A DNA stretch of 11,543 nucleotides from assembly GCA_003990745.1 (NCBI GenBank), contig RBNI01006260.1, positions 1 to 11,543 on the forward strand, in the 5' to 3' direction. Both the position numbers and the translations under genes were made by a program. Positions 1 to 7,463 of this stretch are shown here, one piece after another. This DNA comes from Jimgerdemannia flammicorona (lineage: Eukaryota > Mucoromycota > Endogonomycetes > Endogonales > Endogonaceae). Position 1 is the first letter of the stretch, and each line of letters begins with the position of its first letter. The notes beneath the pieces are model-generated. The model saw nothing but the letters and a program-made list of their open reading frames with translations. It did not search any database and was not told the DNA's origin.

Positions 1-43
<43 letters not shown>
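1..43. repeat. poly(A) tract of 43 bases at the window edge
   Basis: The window opens with 43 uninterrupted A residues followed by a C-rich stretch. It could be the 3' tail of a retroposed element, a low-complexity tract or an assembly-edge effect. No retroelement coding sequence is visible next to it, so the origin is open. Confidence 0.9.
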
Positions 44-44
<1 letters not shown>

Positions 45-618
45 CAAACCCCTGCCCCCCCTTGTGTTCTCGAATGTGGTAGACTATTATCAGGCCCGGC
101 GGTTTCTGTCGCACGCTCCCGTTCGCACAATTGATGATTGTAGATCGGTCCTGAACACCTCCCGGCAGTTAACAAGATCACTAACGGTTGTAAGAAACCT
201 TATTGGAAGGTGAATGCTAGGTGTGGGGGGCAGGGCGTGTAACTAGTTGGGGCCGAGGCCCAGACAATTCATGTTACTGACGAAGTATTGCTGCTGGAAG
301 TGTTACACCACCAGATATTGAAGATAGGATTTGCCTCGGACCTGGCCACCTAACAAAATGGTACTCGCTGCTAGTTGCCCGGACGAAGTAGACAACATGG
401 ACAAGGGATCGCTCCTAATTAGGGGGGTAGCCTGATTGTATGCAGTAGGGTGGTTTTAGCTTCGCGAGTTGTTTGTATCGTGACCTTTCAACGTGGTTGC
501 TCCACGAGACGCTTTCCGCGGGCGGGACGTTCCTAAACGGGTTCAGGCCGATTGCATGCACAACAACCGAAATAAGGATAACCCTGCATCTTTACCTACA
601 TTTTACTTCGCACGTTCA
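44..618. other. intergenic stretch without recognisable gene
   Basis: I see no reading frame worth calling, no tRNA or rRNA signature and no similarity to the other cassette copies. The sequence immediately upstream of the TATA box at 619 does not align with the promoter regions of the other MSN copies, so the duplicated segment seems to end close to that TATA box. Confidence 0.6.
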
Positions 619-626
619 TATAAAAG
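619..626 (+). promoter_or_regulatory. TATA box of MSN copy A
   Basis: TATAAAAG lies 82 bp upstream of the ATG at 701. TATA boxes sit at nearly the same distance in copy B (78 bp) and copy D (76 bp), although the DNA between TATA and ATG is only partly alike. That conserved spacing supports a genuine RNA polymerase II core promoter. Confidence 0.6.
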
Positions 627-700
627 AGTGGTAACGTAGCTTCGGCGCAACACAATGCCAGAATCATTGTTTCGGACATCACATACCCCTCTCCATCTTT

Positions 701-1033
701 ATGTCGAACGCAGTATCAATCCCCTCCCTGACAAGGTCCCCAAGACCCGATCCTGCCCACCCCCTTGAGCAAGGCTCGGAGGGTACCGGCCTTCCAGCCA
801 AACCGCAGCCGGTCATGTCCATTCATCCGACAACTGAGGAATCTCTCACCGACCTTCTCGATTTCCTGTGGTCCGACGGATTCACCGAGCTCTCTCACTC
901 CATTGACGAAATCGCCATGCGCAAATTCGACATTGAGGTCCGGGGCATCGCCGCCGAGCTGCTTAAACCGGACAACGACCAGATTCAGTGTGTTACCTGC
1001 GGGTCCTGGCTGCGCCCGGCCGGTTCGCTGTGA
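701..1033 (+). CDS. MSN copy A: small protein of unknown function (110 aa)
   Basis: I do not recognise this protein. The ATG was chosen because MSN(A/T)VSI is the shared start in copies A and D and lies at fixed distance from a TATA box. The N-terminal 40 residues are Pro-rich and variable. The middle (about residues 45-93) is the conserved part, with EESLTDLLDFLWSDGF, then SIDE(I/V)AM and FDIEVRG, then AELLxPDND; it looks like two or three amphipathic helices rich in Leu and acidic residues. The C-terminus is QCVTCGSW and then differs from the other copies. There is no signal peptide or membrane segment. Against copy D, a hand count over about 47 core codons gives 8 silent and 9 replacement codons, mostly conservative, which hints at past purifying selection. 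It may be a lineage-specific gene or part of a mobile unit. Confidence 0.55.
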   Translation: MSNAVSIPSLTRSPRPDPAHPLEQGSEGTGLPAKPQPVMSIHPTTEESLTDLLDFLWSDGFTELSHSIDEIAMRKFDIEVRGIAAELLKPDNDQIQCVTCGSWLRPAGSL

Positions 1034-1330
1034 CTCCGCCGAATGGATCTGGACCTCATGTTAAAACCTACCAACCAAGCCGGTATATGTCCATATACCC
1101 ACTCTATTTTGAATTCCCTTTCAAATTACTTTTATCTCTCTTCTTTTGTTTCTCCCAAGTTTTCATTTGTTTCTTTTTGCTAAAGTGTACCAGTACAATA
1201 GCTTTTCCAAATACTTCGTGCTACACAATCACCGGTTTGCTAGATCTCTCGACGTTTTGATCACTGGAAAATCCATCCGTTCAATAAATTTGGTTATGGT
1301 TAATCTAAGTAATGATTGATACCAATAAGC
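1034..1330 (+). other. 3' flank of MSN copy A with AATAAA signal
   Basis: This pyrimidine-rich flank is shared by all four MSN copies. AATAAA at 1283-1288 is conserved in copies B and D, about 255 bp after the stop in A and D, and is a plausible polyadenylation signal. Similarity to copy D ends near 1325, just after a conserved GGTTATGGTTAATC motif, where the sequence switches to the Med15-like fragment. Confidence 0.5.
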
Positions 1331-1344
1331 GTGTATATCAGCCC

Positions 1345-1702
1345 TTGTTACTCGCTCACGAGACCACGAAGCGTCTAATGCTCATAAATACATGTTTCAA
1401 GATCTTCTGCGAAGCATATACGTGATCAGTCTCGCGAACCTGAAGAAGCTGAGGAGATATTTCCTCTGGGTCAAGAATCAAATCGCGAACCCTCCAGATA
1501 TGAATGCCCAGACTATGACAGTGCCTGCCGTTTCACCAACAAGAAGGGACCATAAAGCACGTACCTTTAAACTAAGAAGCAAATGAAGGGGGAGTCACAA
1601 AAATCTCCGTGACGATGACATCGCCGCAACAGAGCACTCAGGAACCCGTTGCCTCTGGAGATAACGACACGCGCTAGCGTCCTAGCCACTGTCGATCTTA
1701 TC
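1345..1702 (+). pseudogene. Copy B fragment of the Med15-like Gln-rich gene
   Basis: This is a short internal piece of the gene found complete-length at 8068-11060 on the minus strand. It encodes YVISLANLKKL followed by RYFLWVKNQ, then a match to the PPDTNAQTTTVPAAS segment, then DNA matching the LPQQRSQESVASGDN segment. Residues are missing inside the FQDQFDAFPRGEY and LKEQFSRYF motifs, a 17-bp or so deletion removes the LKLPPAK segment, and stops follow. Upstream and downstream exons are absent. It joins abruptly to MSN copy A on the left and to the spacer on the right. It is non-functional. Confidence 0.7.
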
Positions 1703-1744
1703 CGTCGGATGAATTCGATTATATCCGTATCCGTTCGGAGCCTT

Positions 1745-2190
1745 AGAAGGGGGTGTTTACCCGGGAAACATATCCTAACTTCCCAAAAAGGATACACTTC
1801 ACAGCACTTTCGCTAACATCAACCGCAGCACGCTCGCCGGCAGCGGCTCGACGACGTTCCATCGCACGTTTCCGTCCCTCGACCCCAGTACTCGCGCCGA
1901 GTCGGGAAAAAATGATCTACCCAACGCTTACGCGGGGGTTGCAATCCCGAATGCTTTCTGACCCCGTCATCGCCTCCATCAACATCGGTTTGCGTGAGTA
2001 GAAGACGAATCAAGCCCTCACATACCCAAGTTCCGTCCTTTTCAACGGGATTTGCCTCCCTCATAAGAAGAAAATAGGGAGACCACTAATTTTTATGGTG
2101 CCAACTTCCTCATAAGTGAAGGATGGTCAGTGATATTAGTGGGGTTCCCTGACGAGAGGAAAAGGTTGCAAGCGTTTTATACGAATATTG
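1745..2190 (-). repeat. Copy B of the spacer between Med15-like gene and MSN
   Basis: Read as reverse complement, this matches about 7040-7320 in copy D and about 5195-5510 in copy C, including the motif AAGTGAAGGATGGT, the GGGTTCCCTGACGAG segment and the CACTACTTAGATTAACCATAA stretch that marks the end of the MSN 3' flank. At its left end the match stops right at the place of the TATA-like site of the small ORF at 7368, so the rest of the spacer and the 3' end of the Med15-like gene have been deleted here. No protein is convincingly encoded. Confidence 0.65.
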
Positions 2191-2353
2191 TTATCAGTCA
2201 CTACTTAGATTAACCATAACTGCAATCGAAGTTTATTGAACGAATAGATTTTTCCAATGACCAAAACGTCAAGAGATCTAGCAAACTGGCGATTGTGTAG
2301 CTACGAAGTATCTGGAAAAGCTAACTCGTAGACGGACATTCGTATTGGCATAA

Positions 2354-2382
2354 TTTTTTTTTTTTTTTAAAAAAAAAAAAAA
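2354..2382. repeat. T15A14 homopolymer palindrome
   Basis: Fifteen T followed directly by fourteen A sit within the 3' flank of MSN copy B. The matching places in copies A and D have only an ordinary T-rich stretch, so this is a local expansion. It is self-complementary and could form a hairpin or be prone to slippage. Confidence 0.9.
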
Positions 2383-2487
2383 GAAAAGAAGAAGAAACAA
2401 ATATAACTTGGAAGAAACCAAAAAAAGAAGAAAAAGTATTTTGAAAGGGAACTCAAAAATAATGTGGGTATACCGACTTGGTAGGTT

Positions 2488-2828
2488 TTAACGTGAGGTC
2501 CAAATCCATCCGGCAGTGTCACAGCGATCCGGCCAGGACCCGCAGGTGACACACTGAATCTGGCCGGCCCCATTCCGAATGTGCGGGTCGTTATCCGGTT
2601 CAAGCAGCTTGGCGGCGACTCGATGTCGAATAGATGGAGTTCGAAATTTCGGCGACCACAAGAAATCAAGGAAGTCGGTGAGAGATTCCTCAGCCATCGG
2701 ACGAGTGGGTATGGCCGGCTGCGGTTCGGCTGTAAGATCGACGAGGATGGCAGTATTTGGTTTGGTGCACCTTTGGCCTTGCTCAATTGTGTAGGCCAGA
2801 CCGGGTGTGATTGATACGTGTTTGACAT
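2488..2828 (-). pseudogene. Copy B of MSN, frameshifted and internally deleted
   Basis: The ATG at 2828 is retained and the protein starts MSNT, but one G is missing in the next codons compared with copy D, which shifts the frame. The correct frame resumes as VSITPGLAYTIEQG and reads on through MAEESLTDFLDFLW. Two further deletions remove most of the SIDEVAMxxFDIEVRG block. The tail, GAGQIQCVTCGSWPDRCD, ends in TAGWIWTSR and probably preserves the ancestral C-terminus, since copies A and D end early through different local changes. It is a pseudogene of the same family. Confidence 0.75.
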
Positions 2829-2899
2829 GAAGGTAGAGAAGGGTAGGTGATGTTCGAAACAATTTATTTGAGTACTGAGTTAACGTTACAGGTGTCTCC

Positions 2900-2906
2900 T
2901 TTTATA
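2900..2906 (-). promoter_or_regulatory. TATA box of MSN copy B
   Basis: On the minus strand this reads TATAAAA and lies 78 bp upstream of the copy B ATG at 2828, matching the layout in copies A and D. The downstream gene is broken, so the promoter is a relic or drives a non-coding transcript. Confidence 0.55.
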
Positions 2907-3002
2907 CAACTAAGTCTGTTAAGGCAATTTTAACTCGCCGCATGATTCCGTGCAGGTATTTGGTAAAACGATTATGAAGTCTGTGTTGTATCACTTGCCA
3001 AT
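2907..3002. other. short spacer between copies B and C
   Basis: About 95 bp of apparently unique DNA separates the promoter of MSN copy B from the start of the Med15-like match in copy C. It includes CACTTGCC at 2992-2999, the reverse complement of GGCAAGTG, which is also the core of the repeated 11-mer in the copy D promoter region. Confidence 0.5.
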
Positions 3003-4100
3003 CTCCTCAACACCTTCAACAACGACAGCAGGCCGGGGTGACTACGGCCTCCGGTGGGCAAGATTCTCAGCAACAAACCGCACAAAGCGAAGCAACTTGG
3101 GGCAGTTGGCAGCAGCAGGACAACTCCAATTTCTTATCTGTGGTTAGTATTTGATTTTCCATGTGTAGTATTTGGAAAATAATATGAAGTTAGGTAAATA
3201 AAATGCTTGAGTTGGAACATTCATTTATTTATAATACATCTTCCGCTCTTCGTACTCCCAACACTGAATGCTATACTTTGCTCCAAATCATCATGGTTGT
3301 CACTATCGAAACCAATCCTATCGAAGGTCTATCTGGGGAAGAAAAAGTAGCAATCCGCTAACTAAGATGTTCAAGCTTGTAGATCAACTCTTACCCGTCT
3401 TTCTCGTAATCACGAGACCACAAAGCAACTAATGGTAGTTCGATGACTTCCCGCGAGGCGAACACGTGACCAGTCTCGCGAACCTGAAGAAGTTGAAGAG
3501 ATATTTCCTCTGGGTCAAGAATCAAATTGGCGGGAGCCCTCTGCCCAGACCGCGATAATGCCTGCTACCTCGCAAAACGACAGGAAATAGCTGGTAAACA
3601 ATAACTGCATGAATTACGACAGCAGTAGCAACAGCAGCAACAGCAGCAGTTCGTGGGGCCTCAAACCGCGCAGATAGCCATGAAGTACGTGCCTTTGGAT
3701 TTGAAACTCCCTTCCGCCAAGAAGCGAGTGAAGGGAAGTCACCCCAAGTACAACTATCTCTGTGACGATGACATTGCCGCAACAGGGAACTCAGGAACCC
3801 GTTGACCCCGGGGAAAACATCACATCCTTATCCAGCGTTAGTGTTCCCATCATTGTCGACTCACCCGTCCCAGCAAACGTGCAATTGTTGCAACCCATCC
3901 AGTTCGTCGCCCCTATTTTCCAGCCTCTCTTAGGAACAAGCCGGTGCTAATTGATTTCGCGATGGGTAAAGGCGACGACACCGGTTGGGAGGAAAACATG
4001 ATGAATATGGATGAGATCGATGCCAATGATGAGCATGAGCGATGAAGGCGAGGCGATCAGGAACAGCATAGGCAACTTGGCTGTTGCTTCGTCATGATGG
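3003..4100 (+). pseudogene. Copy C of the Med15-like Gln-rich gene, degenerate
   Basis: Read on the plus strand this matches the minus-strand gene of copy D in order: VTTASGGQDSQQQ, a donor-like GTTAGT at 3143 with intron-like AT-rich DNA, then ETNPIEGLSGEEK, VDQLLPVF, SLANLKKLKRYFLWVKNQ, KYVPLDLKLPSAKK, and MTLPQQGTQEPV. The block from the Gln-rich segment to the MREALG segment (about 0.9 kb in copy D) is missing, so the sequence passes from a PIFQPLLGTS segment straight to the acidic tail DDTGWEENMMNMDEIDAND. About 350 bp before the intron is also lost. Many stops and frame changes make it a clear pseudogene. At one spot it is better preserved than copy D: it keeps five A where copy D has four in the GEEK codons. 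Confidence 0.75.
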
Positions 4101-4217
4101 TCCACATATTTTTGATTGCCACAGATTCTACCATCCCACTCAATCTCACAGAACCCCACTCAATATATTTATTCGCAACTGTAATATATGGCTTCGATCT
4201 TGCTTCTGACCATTTTG

Positions 4218-4225
4218 TTTGCGAC
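4218..4225. repeat. Left 8-bp target site duplication of the MITE
   Basis: TTTGCGAC precedes the element and TTTACGAC follows it at 4482-4489, one mismatch. The undisturbed site in copy D (reverse complement near 7960-7972) reads TTTGCGACCAGAATCC, which is what removing the element and one duplicate would restore. Confidence 0.8.
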
Positions 4226-4481
4226 TAGTGCTCCCAAACGAATCGAATCAATTCGAATCGAATCGATTCGAAATTGAGAGTTAAACTTCAAAATGCAATA
4301 ACTTAATCAAAATTTGATAATCTTTATTGTGCTGTATTCACCTAGATAAGGTGAATCTAACAAGCAAATTTGGATGAGTTATTGAATTTTGAAAATTTAG
4401 GTTCAAATCTGAATTGGATTCGGATCAAATCGAATAGAATTGGTGTCAAATTCGATTCAATTCGATTCGTTCCGAGCATTA
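4226..4481. mobile_element. hAT-like MITE, 256 bp, with terminal inverted repeats
   Basis: The left end reads TAGTGCTCCCAAACGAATCG and the right end, reversed, reads TAATGCTCGGAACGAATCG, giving imperfect terminal inverted repeats of about 24 bp. Inside them lie multiple AATCGAAT / ATTCGATT subterminal repeats on both ends. The interior is AT-rich and encodes no protein, so it must be moved by a transposase from elsewhere. The 8-bp duplication and TA(G/A)TG termini fit the hAT superfamily (8-bp target duplications are a known hAT trait). Arm D lacks it, which dates the insertion to after the C/D duplication. Confidence 0.8.
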
Positions 4482-4489
4482 TTTACGAC
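4482..4489. repeat. Right 8-bp target site duplication of the MITE
   Basis: TTTACGAC differs from the left copy TTTGCGAC at one base (G to A). It is followed by CAGAATCCAGAG, continuous with the arm D sequence. Confidence 0.8.
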
Positions 4490-4529
4490 CAGAATCCAGA
4501 GATAGGCTATTGTTATTTATGAATATTGG

Positions 4530-4535
4530 AATAAA
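4530..4535 (+). terminator. AATAAA at the 3' end of the copy C Med15-like pseudogene
   Basis: AATAAA in the plus strand is followed by GCCAGAAACCC. The counterpart in copy D (minus strand, 7918-7927) keeps AATAAATAAA followed by CCCAGAAACCC. Conservation in both arms suggests it was the polyadenylation signal of the ancestral Gln-rich gene. Confidence 0.5.
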
Positions 4536-5510
4536 GCCAGAAACCCAATGCCGTGTTGTAATCGTGGTCGGTTTGGGTATCGGGGTACAAGCAGGGTGGA
4601 GTGGGTTGGGAGACGGCTTGTGTGTTCGTGCCCCTTGAAGAAATTTCAGGTGCATGACTGTATTGTGATTACCCGTATGCTTCTATCATTCCAACAAAGT
4701 GACGAGCTGCTCAATGAAATACGAGGTATACAGTTACAACCGCTTGCCACAAATCATATTATTTTATTGCACTTATTGTTTGTTTCCTGCAGCACACAGC
4801 CACACTGGGAAGACGTCGGTTCTATGGAGAGAGGAAGGAGAGAGACGAGAATAGAAACAAACTTTCAATGCACAAAGGGAGAAAAGTTTGTAATGTCCAT
4901 TAATCATCCCTCCAACTCATGCACTCCCCATGTCCTCAAGCAACCATCCAACCAAGATAGCCCGCGTATACACAACCCTACAATGCTTACCAAGCTCATA
5001 TTTTATATGGAGCCACCCGACGGCTAGCTCATCCCTACATACCGTTAGAAATGTACCGGTCTAACCTGCACTGTTCCTAGACCTGCATTCATCGTCGCTA
5101 AAGAGGAAAGAAAAGAAACGGTGGTTTATTTCGAGCAGTCGTGTTTAATGCGTGTGAGAATGGAAGGAAAGTAGATAGGAAGGAGTGAAGGCAAGTATTT
5201 ACCCGGGGAATATATTTGAACTTCTTAAAAGCCAAAAGGATAACATCGACCTGCCGGCAGTGGCTCAATGACATTCGACTGCACGTTTCCTTCTCTCGAT
5301 CTGCCTAACGCTTATGCGGGGTTTGCGATTGAATGCTTTTACGTGGGTGAGAGACAAATCATACCCTCACACAACCAAGTTCCCTCTTTTTTCAATGGTG
5401 TTTACCACCACTAAACTTGATGGTGTCAACCCTTCGTCATAAGTGAAGGATGGTTAGTGTTAGTAGTGACGGGTTCCCTGACGAGAACAAGTGTTTATAC
5501 ACCTATCACT
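4536..5510 (-). repeat. Copy C of the spacer between Med15-like gene and MSN
   Basis: This is the reverse complement of about 7040-7917 in copy D. Landmarks shared by both are GTGCATGACTGTATTGTGAT, the AATGCTT...TATGGAGCCACCCG segment near 4980-5020, a pyrimidine-rich block and the CACTACTTAGATTAACC end. A long open frame at 4548-5027 is not conserved in copy D beyond a stretch of about 11 residues, so I do not call it a gene. The start codon of the small ORF at 7368 is ACG here. Confidence 0.6.
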
Positions 5511-5754
5511 ACTTAGATTAACCATAATCATGCGCAATCGAAATTCATTGCCTAAGGGCGGGAGGGTCTAGCAAACGGTGATTATGTAGCCACAAAGTAT
5601 TTCGAAAGTTAACTCGTAGGCGGAAATTGCATATCAGCTCATTCTAGCAAAAAGAAACAAAAAAACATAGAAGAAAACAAAAGAAGAGAGATAAAGTATT
5701 TTGAAAGGGAACTCAAAATGGAGTGGGTATATGACTTGGTTGGTAGGTTTTAAC

Positions 5755-6067
5755 GTAAGGTCCAGAGCCGTCTGGCAGTGCTACAGCAGGCCCAGGAGGT
5801 ACACTGAATTTGGCAGGCCATTGTTCAGTTCAAGCAGCTCGGTGACAATGTCCCAGACCTCGACGTCGAATTGGCATATGGCGACTTCATCAATGGGGTT
5901 CGGGTCACAGGAATCGAGGAAGTCGGTGATGGATTTCTCAGCAATCGAACGAGTGGGCATGACCGGCTGCGATTCGGCTGTATGATCGACGAGGACGGGA
6001 GCAGTATTTGATTTGGTGTACCTTGAGTCTTGCTCAACGGTGGGGTAATTAATACCGTGTTCGACAT
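5755..6067 (-). pseudogene. Copy C of MSN, frameshifted
   Basis: The protein begins MSNTVLITP as in copy D, but a 17-bp deletion right after it (the bases for DSAYTI) throws the frame off. The family frame continues as VEQDSRYTKSNTAPVLVD, then IAEKSITDFLD, then a deletion that removes the FLWSDGFAE segment, then IDEVAICQFDVEVWD and ELLELNNGLPNSVYL. The conserved SLTDLLDFLW core is therefore damaged. Its 3' flank matches the other copies, but the AATAAA has become AATGAA. It faces away from copy D. Confidence 0.75.
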
Positions 6068-6152
6068 GAAGGTGGAGAGAATATTTGGGTATTGTGTTGT
6101 AAGTTGAAGAAGTTGTGAGTCGAAGAGCGTTACAGGTCGGGGAATGAGGTAT

Positions 6153-6178
6153 TATATATATATATATATATATATATA
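6153..6178. repeat. TA dinucleotide microsatellite
   Basis: About thirteen TA units lie roughly 85-110 bp upstream of the MSN copy C start, overlapping the place where copies A, B and D have their TATA box. It may have grown from that TATA box. It lies at the left edge of the inverted-repeat centre. Confidence 0.85.
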
Positions 6179-6352
6179 ATTTGGAAACGGTGACGTCATG
6201 AAGTGGCAAGTGTTATCACATGACCAATTACCAAGTGGCGCGCGTGTGTAGTGGCAAGTGGCACGCATTTAGTGCGCGCGACCCTGTTTTTTTTTATAGT
6301 GGCAAGTGTGGCGCGCGTAACTAGAGTTTTACTATCCAAACGTCCAAGCCCT
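6179..6352. promoter_or_regulatory. Divergent intergenic region between two MSN copies
   Basis: This GC-rich stretch separates the divergent MSN copies C (-) and D (+). It contains TGACGTCA at 6191-6198, the perfect palindromic CRE/ATF-type site known to bind bZIP factors; CCAAT at 6224-6228; and AGTGGCAAGTG three times at 6202, 6250 and 6298, each exactly 48 bp from the next, with GCGCGCG nearby each time. A T9 run precedes the third. The motifs are seen directly; that they control transcription is inference. Confidence 0.5.
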
Positions 6353-6360
6353 CATAAATA
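6353..6360 (+). promoter_or_regulatory. TATA box of MSN copy D
   Basis: CATAAATA lies 76 bp upstream of the ATG at 6429, in the same position as the TATA boxes of copies A and B. Confidence 0.55.
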
Positions 6361-6428
6361 GCTCCTTGGCCCCAAAACTTGTTTACCCACCCCTCTTCCG
6401 GCGAGACAACACAATACCTCCCATCCTC

Positions 6429-6758
6429 ATGTCGAACACGGTATCAATTACCCCTGATTCGGCCTACACTATTGAGCAAGGCCCAAGGCACACCAAACCA
6501 AATACTTCCCCCGTCCTCGTCGATATTATAGCCGAACCGCAGCCGATCATGCTCACTCGTCGAATGGCTGAGGAATCCCTCACCGACCTCCTCGATTTCC
6601 TGTGGTCCGACGGGTTTGCCGAGATCTCGAACTCCATTGACGAAGTCGCCATGCACCGGTTCGACATCGAGGTACGGGGCGTCGTCGCTGAGCTGCTTGA
6701 ACCGGACAACGACCCGCACGTTCGGAACGGCACCGGCCAAATTCGGCGTTCGCTGTGA
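6429..6758 (+). CDS. MSN copy D: small protein of unknown function (109 aa)
   Basis: I do not recognise it. Start at 6429 rather than an upstream in-frame TTG, because MSNTVSITP is shared with the other copies. The order is a variable N-terminus with AYTIEQGPRHTKPN, a short VLVDIIAEPQP segment, then the conserved core MAEESLTDLLDFLWSDGFAE, SIDEVAMHRFDIEVRG, VVAELLEPDNDPHVRNG, ending GQIRRSL. Copy B shows that the ancestral tail probably ran on through QCVTCGSWPDRCDTAG; here about 28 bp are missing and a new stop follows. The core is mostly acidic, Leu-rich and likely helical, with no membrane segment. A TATA box lies 76 bp upstream and AATAAA 255 bp downstream. Of the four copies, D and A are the only ones open over the whole core. 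Confidence 0.6.
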   Translation: MSNTVSITPDSAYTIEQGPRHTKPNTSPVLVDIIAEPQPIMLTRRMAEESLTDLLDFLWSDGFAEISNSIDEVAMHRFDIEVRGVVAELLEPDNDPHVRNGTGQIRRSL

Positions 6759-7012
6759 CGCTGCCGGACGGATCTGGACCTCACGTTAAAACCTACCAAG
6801 CAAGTCGGTATATGTCCGTATGCCCACTTTATTTTGAGTTCCCTCTCAAAATACTTTATCTCTCTTCTTTTGTTTTCTTCAAATTTTTATTTGTTTCTTT
6901 TTTCTAAAGTGTGCCAATATGTAATGTCCGCCTACGTGTTAGCTTTTCCAAATACTTCGTAGCTACATAATCGCTGATTTGCTAGATCTCGACGTTTTGG
7001 TCATTGGAGAAG

Positions 7013-7018
7013 AATAAA
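7013..7018 (+). terminator. AATAAA downstream of MSN copy D
   Basis: AATAAA lies 255 bp after the stop codon, matching copy A (250 bp) and copy B (AATAAA on the minus strand, 2232-2237), so it is a candidate polyadenylation signal. The GGTTATGGTTAATC motif follows about 13 bp later in this copy and is shared by all copies. Confidence 0.5.
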
Positions 7019-7309
7019 TTTCGATTGCACATGGTTATGGTTAATCAAAGTAGTGACTGACAACGATATGCTTGCAATCTTTTCCTTTTGTCGTGGTGGC
7101 CGAACTCAAGAAACCTCAGGGGAACCCCACTACTAACACTGATCATCCTCTATTAGGAAGGCAAACCCCGTCGAAAAGACGGAACTTGATTGCATGAGGG
7201 CCCGATTTCTCTCTCACATCGCAAACTCCGCGTGAGCGTTAGACAGGTCGAGGGAAGGAAACGTGTTGTGGTCGATGTTGACGACGTAGCATCCTTTGGG
7301 AAGTTCGGA

Positions 7310-7317
7310 TATAAATA
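7310..7317 (+). promoter_or_regulatory. TATA-like site within the spacer
   Basis: TATAAATA lies 58 bp upstream of an ATG at 7368 and is followed by a pyrimidine-rich stretch. In copy C the same place reads GTAAATAC and in copy B GTAAACAC, so the TATA form is specific to copy D or was lost elsewhere. Confidence 0.35.
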
Positions 7318-7367
7318 CCTCCCTACACTCCTACCTACTTTTCTTCTCTTCTCACACGCATATAGAC

Positions 7368-7463
7368 ATGACTGCTCAAAAACAAACCGCCGCTTTTCCT
7401 CCCCGTTTAGCGACGACAAATACGGGTCTAGGAGCAGTGCAGGTTTGGCCGGTGCATTCCTAA
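7368..7463 (+). CDS. possible short ORF (31 aa) in the spacer, unknown
   Basis: The frame starts MTAQKQTAAFPPRLATTN and ends after GLGAVQVWPVHS. It follows a TATA-like site and a pyrimidine-rich leader. In copy C the start is ACG and stops interrupt the frame, although GLGTVQVRPVHF is recognisable and ends at the same place. GTAGGT at 7465 (GTATGT in copy C) right after the stop could be a splice donor, so this might be a first exon or leader of a lost gene. No function can be given. Confidence 0.25.
   Translation: MTAQKQTAAFPPRLATTNTGLGAVQVWPVHS

Noticed and set aside
1..43. Poly(A) as proof of a LINE or processed retrocopy
   Set aside because: No reverse transcriptase, endonuclease or target duplication is visible beside it, and it coincides with the window edge.
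4548..5027. Long open frame of 159 codons on the plus strand
   Set aside because: It lies in the spacer, and the matching arm D DNA keeps only about 11 residues (KKFQVHDCIVI-like) before indels break it; the wider region aligns as non-coding in both arms.
6202..6308. CRISPR-like array from evenly spaced 11-mers
   Set aside because: The repeats are too short, only three, and the context is eukaryotic; there are no cas genes.
619..7018. MSN as a transposase or other known mobile-element protein
   Set aside because: I see no DDE, integrase, helicase or reverse transcriptase motif in about 110 residues, and no inverted ends or target duplication were found around whole cassette copies.
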